This document shows, one piece after another, positions 11,505 to 21,966 of a DNA stretch of 64,000 nt. The stretch is from Rattus norvegicus. Lineage: Eukaryota; Chordata; Mammalia; Rodentia; Muridae. A model generated the notes under the pieces. It had not been told where the DNA came from. It made no database searches and was given only the letters and a program-made list of their open reading frames with translations. The stretch's first letter is position 1, and each line of letters starts with the position of its first letter. The stretch spans positions 242,040,602-242,104,601 of the forward strand of contig NC_086019.1 in NCBI RefSeq assembly GCF_036323735.1, in the 5' to 3' direction. The translations under genes and the position numbers were made by a program.

Positions 11505-14335
11505 AGTGAAGATCTTTTCCCAATCTGTAGGTTGCCATTTTTTTTTCTCATTAACAGTGTCCTTTGCCTTACAGAAGCTTTTCAGTTTCATGAGGTCCCA
11601 TTTATCAATTGTTGATCATAGAGCCTGAGCTATTGGTATTCTTTTCAGGAAATTGTCTCCTGTACCAGTGTGTTTGAGGCTATTTCTTACTTTATCTTCT
11701 ATTGGATTTAGTGGTTTTGGTTTTATATTGAGGTCCTTGACCTACTTGGACATGAGTTTGTACATGGATCAATTTGCATTCTTCTATATGCAGAGACATC
11801 CAGTTAGACCACCATCATTTGTTGAAGATGTTTTCTTTTTTCCATTACATGGTTTTGGTCTTTTTGTCAAAAATCAAGTGTCCATAGTTATGTAGATTTA
11901 TTTCTGAGTCTTTGATTTAATTTCACCAATCAACCTGTTTATTTCTGTACAAATACCAGTTTTATTTTTTTTAAATCACTATTGTTCTGTAGTACAGCTT
12001 GAGATCAGGAATGGTGATACCTCCAGTTCTTTTATTCTTCAGGATTTTTGTTTTTCCATGTGAAGTTGAGACCTGATTTTTCAAGTTCTGTAAAAAATTG
12101 TTTGGAATTTTGATGAAAATTGCAACCAATCTATAGGTTCCTTTTGGGAATATTCCCATTTTCACTATGTTAATCCTACTGATCCATGAGGATGGATCAT
12201 TCCATCTTGTGAGGTCTCATTTGATTTCTTTCTTCAAGGACTTGAAGTTCTTGTCATATAGATCTTTCACTTGCTTGGTTAGATTTATACCAAGATATTT
12301 AATGTTATTTGTGGCTATTATGAAAGGTGTTGTTTCCCTAGTTGTTTTCTCAGCCTGTTTATCATTTGTATAAAGGAGGGCTACTGATGTCTTTGAGTTA
12401 ATTTTCTATCCAGCCACTTTCCTGAAGTTGTTTATCAGCTGTAGGCATTCTCTGGTAGAATTTTGGGGATCGCTTATGTATAATATCATATCCTCTGAGA
12501 CGTGATATCTTGACTTTTTCCTTTCCAATATGTATCCCTTTGATCTCCTTTTGTTGTCATATCGCTCTAGCTAGAACTTCAAGTACTATATTGATATATA
12601 TGTTTGTGTGTGTGTGTCTAATATTCAAAATATGTAAAGAACTCAAGAAATCAGACTCTAACAAACCAGATAACGTAATTAAAAATGGGATACAGAGCTT
12701 TGTTCAACAGAGAAATCTTTAATGGGCAAGAAGCACATAATGAAATGTTTAACATCCTAAGTCATCATGGAAATGCAAATCAAAACAACCCTGATATTCT
12801 ACCTTTCACCAATCAGATGGCTAAGATAAAAATTCAAGTGACAGCACATTCTGGAGAGGATGTAGAGAAATTTGAACACTCCTCCATTGCTGGTAGGATT
12901 ACAAACTTGTATAACCACTCTGCAAATCCATCTGGCAGTTTCTGGTACTGCTCTTGGGCGTATACCCAAAGGATGCTCCACCATACACAAGGACATATGT
13001 GCCACTATGTTTATAGCAGCTTTATTTGTAATAGCCAGAAACTATAAACAACTCAGGTGTCCCTCAAGCAAAGAATGGATACAGAAAATGTGTCCACTTA
13101 TAAAATGGAATACTATTCAGCTATTAAAAACAAAAACATCATGAATTTGGTAGGCAAAATGAGTGGAACTAGAAAATGTCATCCTGAGTAAGGTAACCCA
13201 GACCCAAAAGGACATGCATGGTATGTACTTGCTGAGAAGTTGATGTTAGCCATAAAGTACAAGATACCCATGATATACCCACAGATTCAAAGAAGTTAAA
13301 CAAGAAGGAAGACCCAAGCAAAAATGCTTTAATCTTACTTAAAAGGGAGAATACAATATTTGTAGAAAGCAGAGGGAGGGTAGGGAAATGGGGAGAACAG
13401 ATGTGGAGAAAGACAGGAGAGAGGACCATAGGGCCAGAATAATGAATAGAAATCTGAAACTCCAAAGGGTTGTGGGCTAGGAGAGAATTTCTAGAAAGTT
13501 CCAGGGGTTTGGGATGGGGAGGCTTCCAGGAGTTGATGTGGGTTTTAACTAAGACACAGTGGGGACATGGAACCTGAGGAGGCCCTCTCCTCTAGCCAGG
13601 TAGTATCCCCAGGAGAGGTATAAACACACCAACCCACCCACAACTTTTGACACAGAATTTGTTCTGTCTAAAAGAAATGCAGGGACAAAGATGGAGCCAA
13701 GACTGAAGGAATGGCCAACCAATAACTGACCCAATTTGAGATCTATCCCATGAGTAAGTGCCAATCCTTGAAACTGTTAATGATACTCTTGTTATGCTTG
13801 CAGACAGGAGCCTAGCATGACTGTCCTCAGAGAGGCTCTCCCCAGCAACTGACTGAAACAGATGCAGATATCCATAGCCAAATATTGAACGAAGAATGGG
13901 AACTCTTATGGAAGAGTTGGGGGAAGGATTGAAGGTCCTGAAGATGAAAGGAATTCCACAAGAAGACCAAAAGAGTCAACTAACCTGGATCCCTGGGAAC
14001 TCTCAAAGATTGTGCTACCAGCCAAAGAGCATACATTGTTTGGACCAAAGCCCCAGCACATATGTAGCAGACATGTACTTCAGTCTCCATGTGGGTCCCC
14101 TAACAACTGGAACAGGGGCTGTCCCTAAAACTGTAGCCTAACTGGAATTTGTTTCCCAACAGGGCTACCTTGTCTGGCCTCAGTGGGAGAGGATGTGCCT
14201 AATTCTGCAGATACTTGATGTGCCAAAGGATTGGGGTTGGGGGAGGCATTATGGAAGAGGGGGACTAGAAAGGGCAGCATTTGGGATGTAAATTAATTAA
14301 TTAATTGATCAATTGATTGATTCATAAAAATTCAA
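11505..14335 (+). mobile_element. L1 with 5' inversion (twin priming), 5'-truncated
   Basis: Two parts of one L1 in opposite orientations. 11505-12594 matches the antisense of L1 ORF2 (compare 54860-55985). 12620-14335 is sense, starting at ORF2 sequence that lies only about 30 bp downstream of the end of the inverted part (..CAAAATATGTAAAGAACTCAAG..), running through the ORF2 C-terminus to about 13250 and then the 3'UTR. It ends in an AATT/ATTG-rich tail. The consecutive coordinates of the two arms are the hallmark of twin-primed reverse transcription. Open frames inside (for example 12685-13047) are ORF2 debris. The copy is old and full of indels. Confidence 0.85.
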
Positions 14336-14809
14336 GGCAGCCCAAGTGTTAAAATATATAATCACTGTATAGAAAAGAACTCTTACCTGACATGCTAGGT
14401 AGAGCTAAAAGTATTTTTTCTAGTATTAGTGTGCATACATATTTTCAACAATTGAATATAATTCAACACCTTTTTGAATTAAATTAAAAGTTATCAGTGT
14501 TAAATAATTAATTATGAAAACCCATGTAGTGAAATGAAAAGAGTTGACTGTCTAGCTAAGAGTGGTTTTTACTTTCTTGATAGAGAGAAAATATACAAGA
14601 GTCAGCCCCCAGTGGCTACACATGTATATTAGTCACAGCTAGAAGTCACAGTGCTGGATATGTGGACTAAGACAACCTAATGTCATTCTATGCATTTTGA
14701 GAAAGAATGTGAATGGATCTCTCTTAAGTGTTGACTGCTGCAGAATGTAAGTACAGGGCATTTTCTGTCTGTAGTAGAAAGGTGTGAATATGGATTGGTC
14801 AAAATCCAA
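14336..14809. other. No gene recognised
   Basis: AT-rich non-coding sequence. Confidence 0.5.
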
Positions 14810-14935
14810 AATGAGACAGAGGGAAAGAGGAGAAACAGGGATAGAGGGAGAGAGTAAAGAAGGAGGGGAGGGAGAGAGAAAAGGAAAGAGGGGGTAAGGG
14901 GAAGACAGAGGGAAAAAAGAGCAGAGAAGAGATAG
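14810..14935. repeat. Polypurine low-complexity tract
   Basis: About 125 bp almost entirely A and G (GAGGGAGAGA, AAGGAGGGGA blocks) with a few interruptions. Serine/leucine-rich frames on the minus strand are artefacts. Confidence 0.85.
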
Positions 14936-16343
14936 ATGGAATGTTTGGTATTTACAGGTAATCTGCTCAATATTTTATATGGTATTTACACCCTAGTGCC
15001 TAAAATTTCCCAAGGCCCTGTTATTCTGTGTCTCTGCTATATGAGAAAAACATCATTATGCTGTCAGCTTTCTATTAATATGAGAAACACATCTACAAAA
15101 ATCAACTTAACATGGCGTTCTGGGGGTTCACGTTGCTTGGGGACGGTAGTGAGACTGGTATCACGAAGGCATTGCATGGTGCAGCAAATAAGCCAGAGGA
15201 AGACCTTCCATTCCCGAAGACCCACAGGTCTCTATCATGGCTTCCTTTTTTAATGGCTCCACTGTTCTCCAGTGCCACCCAGGGGCCACAATTTAACACA
15301 TAGATCTTTGTGGGGAACATCAAGCATTTGGATATAGTAATGCATGTTTTGTTGGTAAATTCCTTTTTTACATTTTGCCTGGGCTTCTTTCACCTACATC
15401 CAATAGTCTTAGTATAGACAGGACATGTTGTCTGGTTAAAATCTCCTATGGCCTCCTGATGGCTGATGGTTTTGAAACAGGGTATTACCCATGCTGGCTT
15501 CCGGAGATCCAGGGGATCAGATAGATACTAATGATAGTCTTTGTGTTTTGTTTTGTTTCAACCATAAAATGGAGGTCTCACTATGTGGTGTTAGGAATAA
15601 ATGATATATTCCATACAAAATAATGAGCAGAGCACCCAGCATATAAGTGCTCACTAATGCTCAGTTGTGTTAATGTAAATGAAGCCTATAAATAGGAAAC
15701 AACTGTGCTTTCCCACTTAGGCAATGGATGAGGTAAGCTTTTAAGATGCAAACTACTTCAATCCTGGTGTAAATAACTTGAGGCTATCCTTCAGAAGATT
15801 CTTGAACTAGACAAGGGCAAATCAGGATTGAATTTCTGCTTGTGACATAATGTGACAGTCTCACAGTCTCTTATTACCCTTGGGAAAAATGTAGCAAGAA
15901 ACAAATTTTTGCTATGCAGCAGCCTGCTATACTATGCCTTACTTCATTTCGGAATCCAGTAGACCCTCTCCAGGGGATTTAATTACTTAATATCTCCAAA
16001 GAAACTAATTATAACACACGGTTCCCCTCAAGTTGCATTTATGTGGAACAAAACAGCTATAAAAATCTTCCTTGCTCACTGCTCCTGTTTATTTGTCACA
16101 GTTTGAGGTAAAGGAAGCTGACTGTAGGAAGGCTTTAAGGTCAGCCAAATTTGTTTCTGGCACTTCTTGCTTCCTTTCCCTTCTCTTCACTTGACCTTAG
16201 CCAAAAGACTGAAGAACAGTTCTTCTCGTTTCTGAAACCCATCTCTGCTCTTCTATTCTCCAAAGGTCCTGCCCATCCTCAGATTTAATCTAACTCATAA
16301 GGCAATGTAATTGTTGAGAGTGGCTTTAGAATTAGATATAACC
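14936..16343. other. No gene recognised
   Basis: Non-coding. About 15110-15320 faintly resembles an antisense MaLR LTR (GCACTGG/CATGGTGCAGCA and CACAATTTAACACAT motifs), not firm enough to call separately. Confidence 0.4.
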
Positions 16344-16703
16344 TGTCTTAGTTAGGGTTTTACTGCTATGAATAGACACTATGAGCAAGGTAACTCTTAC
16401 AAGGACAACATTTAATTGGGGCTGACTTACAGGTTCAGAGGTCCAGTCCATTACCATCAAGGCAGGAACATGGCAGCATCCAGGCAGGCATAGTATAGGA
16501 GGAGCTGAGAGTTCTACATTTTCATCTGAAGCTACTAGCAGAATACTAGCAACTAGAATGAGGGTCTTAAACCCTACACCCACAGTGACACACCTACTCC
16601 AACGAGGCCACACCTTCTAATAGTGCCACTCCCTGGGCTGCCCTTATAGAAACCAACACATTCCACTTCCTGGCCCCCATAGGCTTGTTCAAACATTTGT
16701 GTC
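16344..16703 (+). mobile_element. Older rodent element, left terminal repeat (split by provirus)
   Basis: Starts TGTCTTAGTTAGGGTTTTAC, followed by blocks '..ACATTTAATTGGGGCTGACTTACAGGTTCAGAGGTCCAGTCCA..' typical of an abundant murine family. A second copy in the same orientation lies at 24322-24655. The provirus at 16704 interrupts it, and sequence continues at 22569 after the duplicated GTGTC (..CATTTGTGTC | TATGGGGGCC..). Probably a terminal repeat of an ERV-like element; the library name is uncertain. Confidence 0.6.
16699..16703. repeat. Provirus TSD, left
   Basis: GTGTC immediately before the TG of the 5' LTR, matched by GTGTC at 22569-22573 after the CA of the 3' LTR. Gammaretroviruses usually duplicate 4 bp, so the fifth matching base may be chance. 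Confidence 0.85.
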
Positions 16704-16900
16704 TGAAAGACCCCAGCTTAGCAGCAGTAACGCCATTTTGCAAGGCTATATTTAAGATGACTGGTTCAGAGAAAGGTTAGAACACTGAGTACACAGCGGC
16801 TGCCAAACAAGATGTGTTTGGTTGAAGGCCTGGCAACAGGAGGACTGCCGTTGAGCACCTGACAATGAGAAAAGCCCCGAGAGAGGTCCCACACCCTGGT

Positions 16901-17036
16901 GGGGGGCCGAGTCAGTCGTTATGTTCCAAGAAGGTAGCTAAGAAACTTGCCCCCGGGCTGAACCCTTGGGGGGCCGAGTCAGCCGTTATGTTTCAGGAAG
17001 GTAGCTAGGAAACTTGCCCCCGGGCTAAACCCTTGC
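16901..17036 (+). promoter_or_regulatory. U3 tandem repeat, 2 x ~67 bp (enhancer-like)
   Basis: Two copies starting GGGGGGCCGAGTCAG at 16901 and 16968, differing at a few bases. Direct repeats of this size upstream of the TATA box are the usual enhancer arrangement of gammaretroviral LTRs. The same pair occurs in the 3' LTR at 22164-22299. Confidence 0.8.
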
Positions 17037-17112
17037 CATATTAGAATCCACCAATTATATCCCTGTAACCATGCATCTGCTTCTGTATGCTTGCTTCTGC
17101 TCCCCAAAATCC

Positions 17113-17120
17113 TATAAAAG
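17113..17120 (+). promoter_or_regulatory. LTR TATA box
   Basis: TATAAAAG, about 88 bp before the AATAAA signal; the start of R is expected about 25-30 bp downstream. The 3' LTR equivalent is 22376-22383. Confidence 0.85.
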
Positions 17121-17200
17121 CCCATCCTTGGTTCCGTGGGGCGCGCCAGTCCCCCGAGTGACTGAAGCGCCCGCAGGTGCCTGTGCCTGTGTATCCCGAC

Positions 17201-17206
17201 AATAAA
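17201..17206 (+). terminator. LTR polyadenylation signal
   Basis: AATAAA, in the R region. The equivalent at 22464-22469 in the 3' LTR would end proviral transcripts. Confidence 0.85.
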
Positions 17207-17307
17207 CCAAATCCTCTTGCTGATTGCATCCTGTGGTGTCTCGGTCTGGTCTTTGGAGTTAGAGGGTCTCCATCCTGAGGGAAAGTTCTCCCTGAGAGCT
17301 TTTCATT

Positions 17308-17325
17308 TGGTGCATTGGCCGGGAA
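17308..17325 (+). other. Primer-binding site, tRNA-Gly
   Basis: TGGTGCATTGGCCGGGAA starts 2 bp after the LTR. It is the exact complement of the 18 nt at the 3' end of tRNA-Gly (including CCA). Murine-leukaemia-type viruses commonly use Pro or Gln; Gly use is known from VL30-type rodent elements. Confidence 0.9.
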
Positions 17326-17366
17326 AGGAGATCCTCCACCCAGGGACCACCGACCACCCACTGGGA

Positions 17367-17372
17367 GGTAAG
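17367..17372 (+). promoter_or_regulatory. Candidate leader splice donor
   Basis: GAG|GTAAGC about 43 bp after the PBS matches a 5' splice-site consensus. In a complete relative it would serve the spliced env message; here env is almost absent. Confidence 0.45.
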
Positions 17373-17425
17373 CCGGCCGGCGTCTGTCTGTCTGTCTGAT
17401 TTTGTCTCGTTCTGCCTTATTCTGT

Positions 17426-17571
17426 CTGTTCTGTGAGCGCTCAGCCAGGTCTGTTCTGTGAGCGCTCAGCCAGGTCTGTTCTGTGAGTGCTCAGCCAGGT
17501 CTGTTCTGTGAGCGCTCAGCCAGGTTCTGTGAGCACTCAGCCGGGTCTGTTCTGTGAGCGCTCAGCCAGGT
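17426..17571 (+). repeat. Leader tandem repeat, six ~25-bp units
   Basis: Units of CTGTTCTGTGAGCGCTCAGC plus CAGGT at 17426, 17451, 17476, 17501, a 21-bp shortened unit at 17526, and 17547. Each contains the self-complementary GAGCGCTC (GAGTGCTC and GAGCACTC in units 3 and 5). The position between PBS and gag is where gammaretroviral dimerisation/packaging signals lie, so a role there is possible. Confidence 0.9.
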
Positions 17572-17879
17572 TGTTTGGAATTTGGGCTGGACGAAGAAGG
17601 AGCTGACGAGCTCGGACTTCTCGCCCCGCAGCCCTGGAAGACGTTCCAAGGGTGTTGGGGCCCGACTTTTCGGGGCCCAATCTGGGAGAGGAGAAAGATC
17701 CGGACTAACGGCACCTCTGTCTGTATTTTTGGCTTTCAGAGGGCCCCGGACCTTTGCCACCTCCATCTGACTTTTTGCTTTCAGTTTGGTACCAAAGCCG
17801 TGCAGCACGCCTGTCTGTTGTTTGTTTGACTGTTGGTGTTGTTTGTTTTCTCTGTGTTCTAATCTTCCTTAGAACTAAC

Positions 17880-19284
17880 ATGGGACAGTCCCTAACAACG
17901 CCCCTAAGTCTCACTCTTGATCATTAGAAAGACGTCCACGACCGGGCACACAACCAGTCCGTCGAGGTTTTAAAAAAAAAAAAAAAGGAAAATGACAGAC
18001 TCGGAGCGGGATGGCCAGTGAATGGCACATTTAATAAGATCATTATTTTACAGGTTAAAGATCGGGTCGTCCACGGACATCCTGACCAGGTTTCTTATAT
18101 TATCACTTGAGAGAGTCTCGCCTTAAACCCCCCCCCCCCGGGCGGAGCCCTTCGTGGACCCGAATTGGCCTCCCCTCAACCCCCAGCCTGTCCCCTCGGC
18201 CCCGCCCGGTCTGCCGGCCACGTCTTAAGAAACCTCTCCTCCCAGCAGACCCAAACTCCCCTCTCATAGATCTTCTCTCTGACAGGCCCGGCTGAAACGG
18301 AGGAGGCAGAGCCAGATCAGTTGCCGGGCCACAGTCTGATAAGGGTTTCTCCCCTGTCGCAGGGAGATCGCGCAATAAGCACGAGGTGGTGCCAGATACA
18401 ACCTCCCAGGCTTTCCCACTTAGACAGGGAACCGGTGGCCAGACCCAATACTGGCCGTTTTCAGCAGCTGACATTTACAATTGGAAACAACACAACCCTT
18501 CTTTCTCCAAAGATCCGATGGCACTCACCGACCTAATAGAATCTGTTTTACTTACCCACCAGCCTACTTGGGATGACTGCCAACAGCTCTTACAGGCTCT
18601 CTTAACCTCAGAAAAAAAAAAAAACAAAGAGTGTTCCTAGAGGCCAGAAAGCATGTTCTGGGAGATGATGGGCGTCCCACCCAGCTGCCTGAGGACCAAA
18701 CTGGGATTTTAATACAGCTGAAGGTAAGGGACACCTACGCCTTTATCGCCAGTTGCTTCTAGCGGGTCTCCGAGGGGCTATACGACGCCCTACTAATTTG
18801 GCTCAGGTAAAACAGGTATTACAGGAAGCAGGGGAAAACTCCCTCCACCTTTCTAGAGAGACTTAAGGAGGCCTACCGTATGTACACTCCCTATGACCCA
18901 GATGACCCAGGACAAATGACGAGTGTCTCTATGTCCTTCATCTGACAGGCTGCTCCAGATATCAGGACTAAGTTACAGAGGTTAGAAAATTTGCAGGGCT
19001 ATACATTACAGGATTTACTTAAAGAAGCTAAAAGGATTTTTAATAAGAAAAAGATAAAAAAAAAAAAAAACAAACAAAAAATTGAGTCGAATCTTGGCCG
19101 CCGTAGTACAGGGCCAAAAAAAGAAGGGAGATAGGGGGGAGCTCGAAAGGGGCTAAAGCTGGATAAAGATCAATGTGCCTATTACAAAGAGAAAGGGCAC
19201 TGGGCCAGAGAGTGCCCCAAGAAGCCTGGCGGACCCCGAAAGCCTCGACCACGAACCTCCCTCTTGGCTCTAGATAAAGATTAG
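17880..19284 (+). pseudogene. gag remnant (matrix, capsid, nucleocapsid), broken
   Basis: Would encode the structural polyprotein of the particle. The start ATG at 17880 is followed by Gly2 (myristoylation-type MGQ start), but an in-frame amber stop lies at codon 16 (17925-17927). An A15 run (17972-17986), a C12 run (18128-18139), an A13 run (18612-18624) and another A15 run (19056-19070) coincide with frame changes. Capsid sequence is open at about 18386-18624 and again about 18650-18942, ending at a TGA (18943-18945). The nucleocapsid zinc knuckle (19174-19215) keeps its Cys, His and last Cys, but the second Cys is Tyr (codon 19183-19185). The amber TAG at 19282-19284 followed by GGAGGTCAGG matches the read-through site between gag and pol in this virus group. 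Non-functional. Confidence 0.9.
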
Positions 19285-19657
19285 GGAGGTCAGGGCCAGG
19301 AGCCCCCCCCCCCCCGAGCCCAGGGTAACGCTTAAAGTTGGGGGGCAGCCGGTTACTTTCCTGGTAGACACAGGAGCCCAGCATTCAGTCCTCACCCAAG
19401 CTTCAGGACAACTCAGCGACCGGACGGCCTGGGTACAAGGAGCTACTGGTGAGAAACAATACCGATGGACTACGGACCGCCGGGTTCAGCTGGCTACTGG
19501 TAAGGTGACCCATTCCTTCTTACATGTTCCGGACTGCCTATACCCTCTGCTGGGCCGTGATCTGCTCACCAAACTAAAAGCACAAATTCATTTTGAAGAA
19601 AGAGGGGCCCAAATAACTGGCCCCCACGGAACTCCCCTTCAAGTTCTAACCCTATGA
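19285..19657 (+). pseudogene. pro remnant (aspartic protease)
   Basis: Follows the gag amber codon. A C13 run (19303-19315) shifts the frame at once; from 19316 the protease frame is open to a TGA at 19655-19657. It carries the catalytic LVDTGA motif (about 19365), and a C-terminal LLGRDLLT-type motif precedes the end. The active-site motif is intact but the protein could not be made by simple read-through because of the C-run shift and the stop before RT. Confidence 0.88.
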
Positions 19658-20000
19658 ACTGGGACAGGACACTGGCTTGGACAGAGACTGGTGGGATGGG
19701 GTTGGCGCTCCAACAGCCCCCCTTAATTACAACTCCAGTCTCCATAAAACAATACCCCCTGTCCCATGAAGCTTATCAAGGTATAAGGCCTCACATTACG
19801 AGGCTTCTGGATCAAGGCATCCTAGTCCCCTGCCGGTCGCCTTGGAATACGCCTCTTCTGCCTGTTAAGAAACCCAGCACTGGAGATTATAGGCCAGTAC
19901 AAGACTTGAGAGAGGTCAACAAGAGGGTAGAAGATATTCATCCGACTGTTCCAAACCCTTACAATTTGCTCAGTAACTGTTCATCGATGAGAAACAGGGG
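19658..20000 (+). pseudogene. pol remnant: reverse transcriptase fingers, core deleted
   Basis: Open frame (to a stop at about 20017) containing the N-terminal RT fingers region, with TPLLPVKKP and DYRPVQDLREVNKR visible. Just after NPYNLLS (about 19975) the sequence jumps into the connection/RNase H side; the palm with the catalytic Tyr-x-Asp-Asp box is absent. This is a large in-element deletion, so no polymerase activity is possible. Confidence 0.88.
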
Positions 20001-20660
20001 TATACTAAAGGGGTCCTAACACAAAGGTTGGGACTCTGAAAACGCCCTGTGGCCTACCTGTCTAAGAAATTGGACCCTGTGGCCTCCGGCTGGCCACCGT
20101 GCCTAAAGATGGTGGCTGCTATTGCTGTCCTGATCAAGGACACTGGAAAATTGACTTTGGGACAGCCACTCACCATCCTAACACCCCACGCAGTGGAGGC
20201 CTTGGTAAAACAGCCCCCAGACCGCTGGCTCTCTAATTCCCACATGACCCACTACCAAGCCTTGTTACTAGATGCAGAACAGGTTCAGTTTGGACCCGTA
20301 GTCGCCCTCAATCCTGCCACCTTGCTTCCCCTACCAGAGGAGGCAGAACAGCATGACTGCCTACAAATCCTCACAGAAGTACATAGAACCAGGCCGGACC
20401 TATCGGACCAGCCTCTTCAGAATGCTGACCACACATGGTACACGGATGACAACAGCTTCTTGGCAGAGGGAGAGCGAAAGGCTGGAGCTGCGGTCACTAC
20501 GGAGGACAAAGTGATTTGGGCGAAAGCCCTGCCTGCTGGTACCTCCGCACAACGGGCTGAACTCATCGCCTTGACTCAGGCGTTCAAGATGACAAAAGGA
20601 CACCAGAAAGGACACAACCCAGAGGCACGAAGAAACCGGCTGGCCGATGCCACGGCGTGA
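20001..20660 (+). pseudogene. pol remnant: RT connection and shortened RNase H
   Basis: 203 codons are open from 20049. AYLSKKLDPVASGWP marks the connection domain. The RNase H start is seen as TWYTDDNSFL with its first Asp, and AQRAELIALTQA carries the Glu. The frame then jumps from that helix to KGHQKGHNPEARRNRLAD, so the middle part with the next catalytic Asp is missing: a second internal deletion. A TGA at 20658-20660 closes the frame before integrase. Confidence 0.85.
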
Positions 20661-20808
20661 GAAGTGGCCATGAACAAACAAATCTTGCCCTTAAATAGCC
20701 CAGACCAACCCACGCCCCCACCAGTGGGACAAACCAGTTGGGTTTATGCCCATGAGGACATAGAGCTCCTAAAAAAATGGGGGCCATCTACCACCCTCAA
20801 CTAAAACA

Positions 20809-21771
20809 GTGGGTCTACAAAGGACTTTTGAATTGATCTCCTTTTTACATAAGAAGATAAAAACCTTACTAGATCGAGAAGAGATAAATCTGTGTTTTTT
20901 TTTTAATTGGGACAAATCGATACAAAAGGTGACTGAGAATTACAAAGCGTGCGCTCAGGTTAACCCGGAAAGGACCAGGATTGGACAAGGAGTTCGTCCT
21001 AGGGGACACCGTCCCGACATCCATTGGGAAATTGATTTTACTGAAATTAAACCAGGTATATATGGATACAAGTATCTCCTAGTGTTTGTAGACACCTTCT
21101 CAGGATGGGTCGAAGCCTTCCCCACAAAACACGAGACTACAAAAATGGTCACCAAGAAGCTCCTCGAGGAAATCTTTCCCAGGTATGACATGCCTCAAGC
21201 GTTGGGGTCGGACAACGGGCCCGCTTTCGTCTCCCAAGTAAGTCAGTTGGTGGCCAAATTGCTGGGGATTGATTGGAAATTACATTGTGCCTATAGACCC
21301 CAGAGTTCAGGTCAGGTAGAACACATGAATAGAACAATTAAGGAGACTTTATCCAAACTTACGCTTGCAACTGGCTCAAAGGATTGGGTGGCCCTCCTTC
21401 CCCTAGTTCTCTATCGGGCCCGGAATACCCCGGGCCCCCATGGTCTAACTCCTTTTGAAATAATATATGGAACACCACCCCCATTTGTCCATTTCTTTGA
21501 TTCAAACATTGCTGATTTTGCTGACAGCCCTTCTCTGAGGGCCCATTTACAGGCCCTACAGATTGTGCAGAGAGACGTCTGGAGACCTTTGGCCGCTGCT
21601 TACCAGGACAAGCTTGAACATCCGGTGGTGCCACACCCGTTCCAGATTGGAGACACCGTGTGGGTGCACAGACACCAGACCAAGAATCTCGAGCCACGGT
21701 GGAAAGGACCCTACACCGTCCTCCTGAGATCCACACACCACACGTCAAGACAGTCCGGTCTGAGGAATTGA
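20809..21771 (+). pseudogene. pol remnant: integrase, nearly open, no own start
   Basis: 321 codons including the stop without interruption; the frame begins at a GTG and is simply the 3' part of pol, with no start codon of its own. The catalytic core has the D,D(35)E triad: Asp76 (IDFTEI), Asp135 (GSDNGPAF), Glu171 (GQVEHMNRT), counting from 20809. The N-terminal zinc-binding region looks damaged: a T10 run (20895-20904) lies in it and the expected Cys-x2-Cys reads Tyr-Lys-Ala-Cys. The C-terminal SH3-like region (WVHRHQTKNLEPRWKGPYTV) is present. It is the best-kept part of the element, but upstream stops prevent its translation as Pol. Confidence 0.9.
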
Positions 21772-21796
21772 CTAATCACAACACTACACCCCAGAC

Positions 21797-21916
21797 ATGG
21801 AGAGTTCAGCGCACTCCAAACCCCTTAAAGTTAAAACTCCTACGTGGCTCCTCCTAGCCCTTTTGTGGCCTAGAGTCAGTGGGGGAATAAGCCCCCACCA
21901 GACAGAAATTTCTTGA
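21797..21916 (+). pseudogene. env remnant: leader peptide only
   Basis: ATG at 21797 opens 39 codons, ending at TGA 21914-21916. The peptide has a basic N-terminal region and a hydrophobic WLLLALLWP core, typical of an Env signal peptide, and overlaps the 3' flank of integrase as env starts do in gammaretroviruses. Surface and transmembrane subunits are absent: about 35 bp after the stop the polypurine tract begins. No envelope function is possible. Confidence 0.8.
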
Positions 21917-21950
21917 CCAAGTCGAGTGAAAGATTTCACTCAAAGTTAGC

Positions 21951-21966
21951 AAAAAAAATGGGGGAA
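21951..21966 (+). other. Polypurine tract
   Basis: AAAAAAAATGGGGGAA directly before the TG of the 3' LTR: the plus-strand primer site of retroviral reverse transcription. One T interrupts the purines, as often seen. Confidence 0.88.

Larger units (their letters stand above)
16704..17305 (+). repeat. 5' LTR (602 bp)
   Basis: Begins TGAAAG and ends CTTTTCA. Contains a 67-bp tandem repeat in U3, a TATA box, and an AATAAA signal. Identical in length and nearly identical in sequence to 21967-22568. Confidence 0.97.

Noticed and set aside
17041..17361. 106-codon minus-strand frame in the LTR, also at 22304-22729
   Set aside because: Chance frame in the duplicated LTR; no domain seen.
20809..21771. 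Possible domesticated integrase gene
   Set aside because: The DDE triad and 321-codon frame are intact, but it has no start codon, promoter or splice acceptor of its own, its zinc region is damaged, and the LTRs show the element is too young for domestication evidence.
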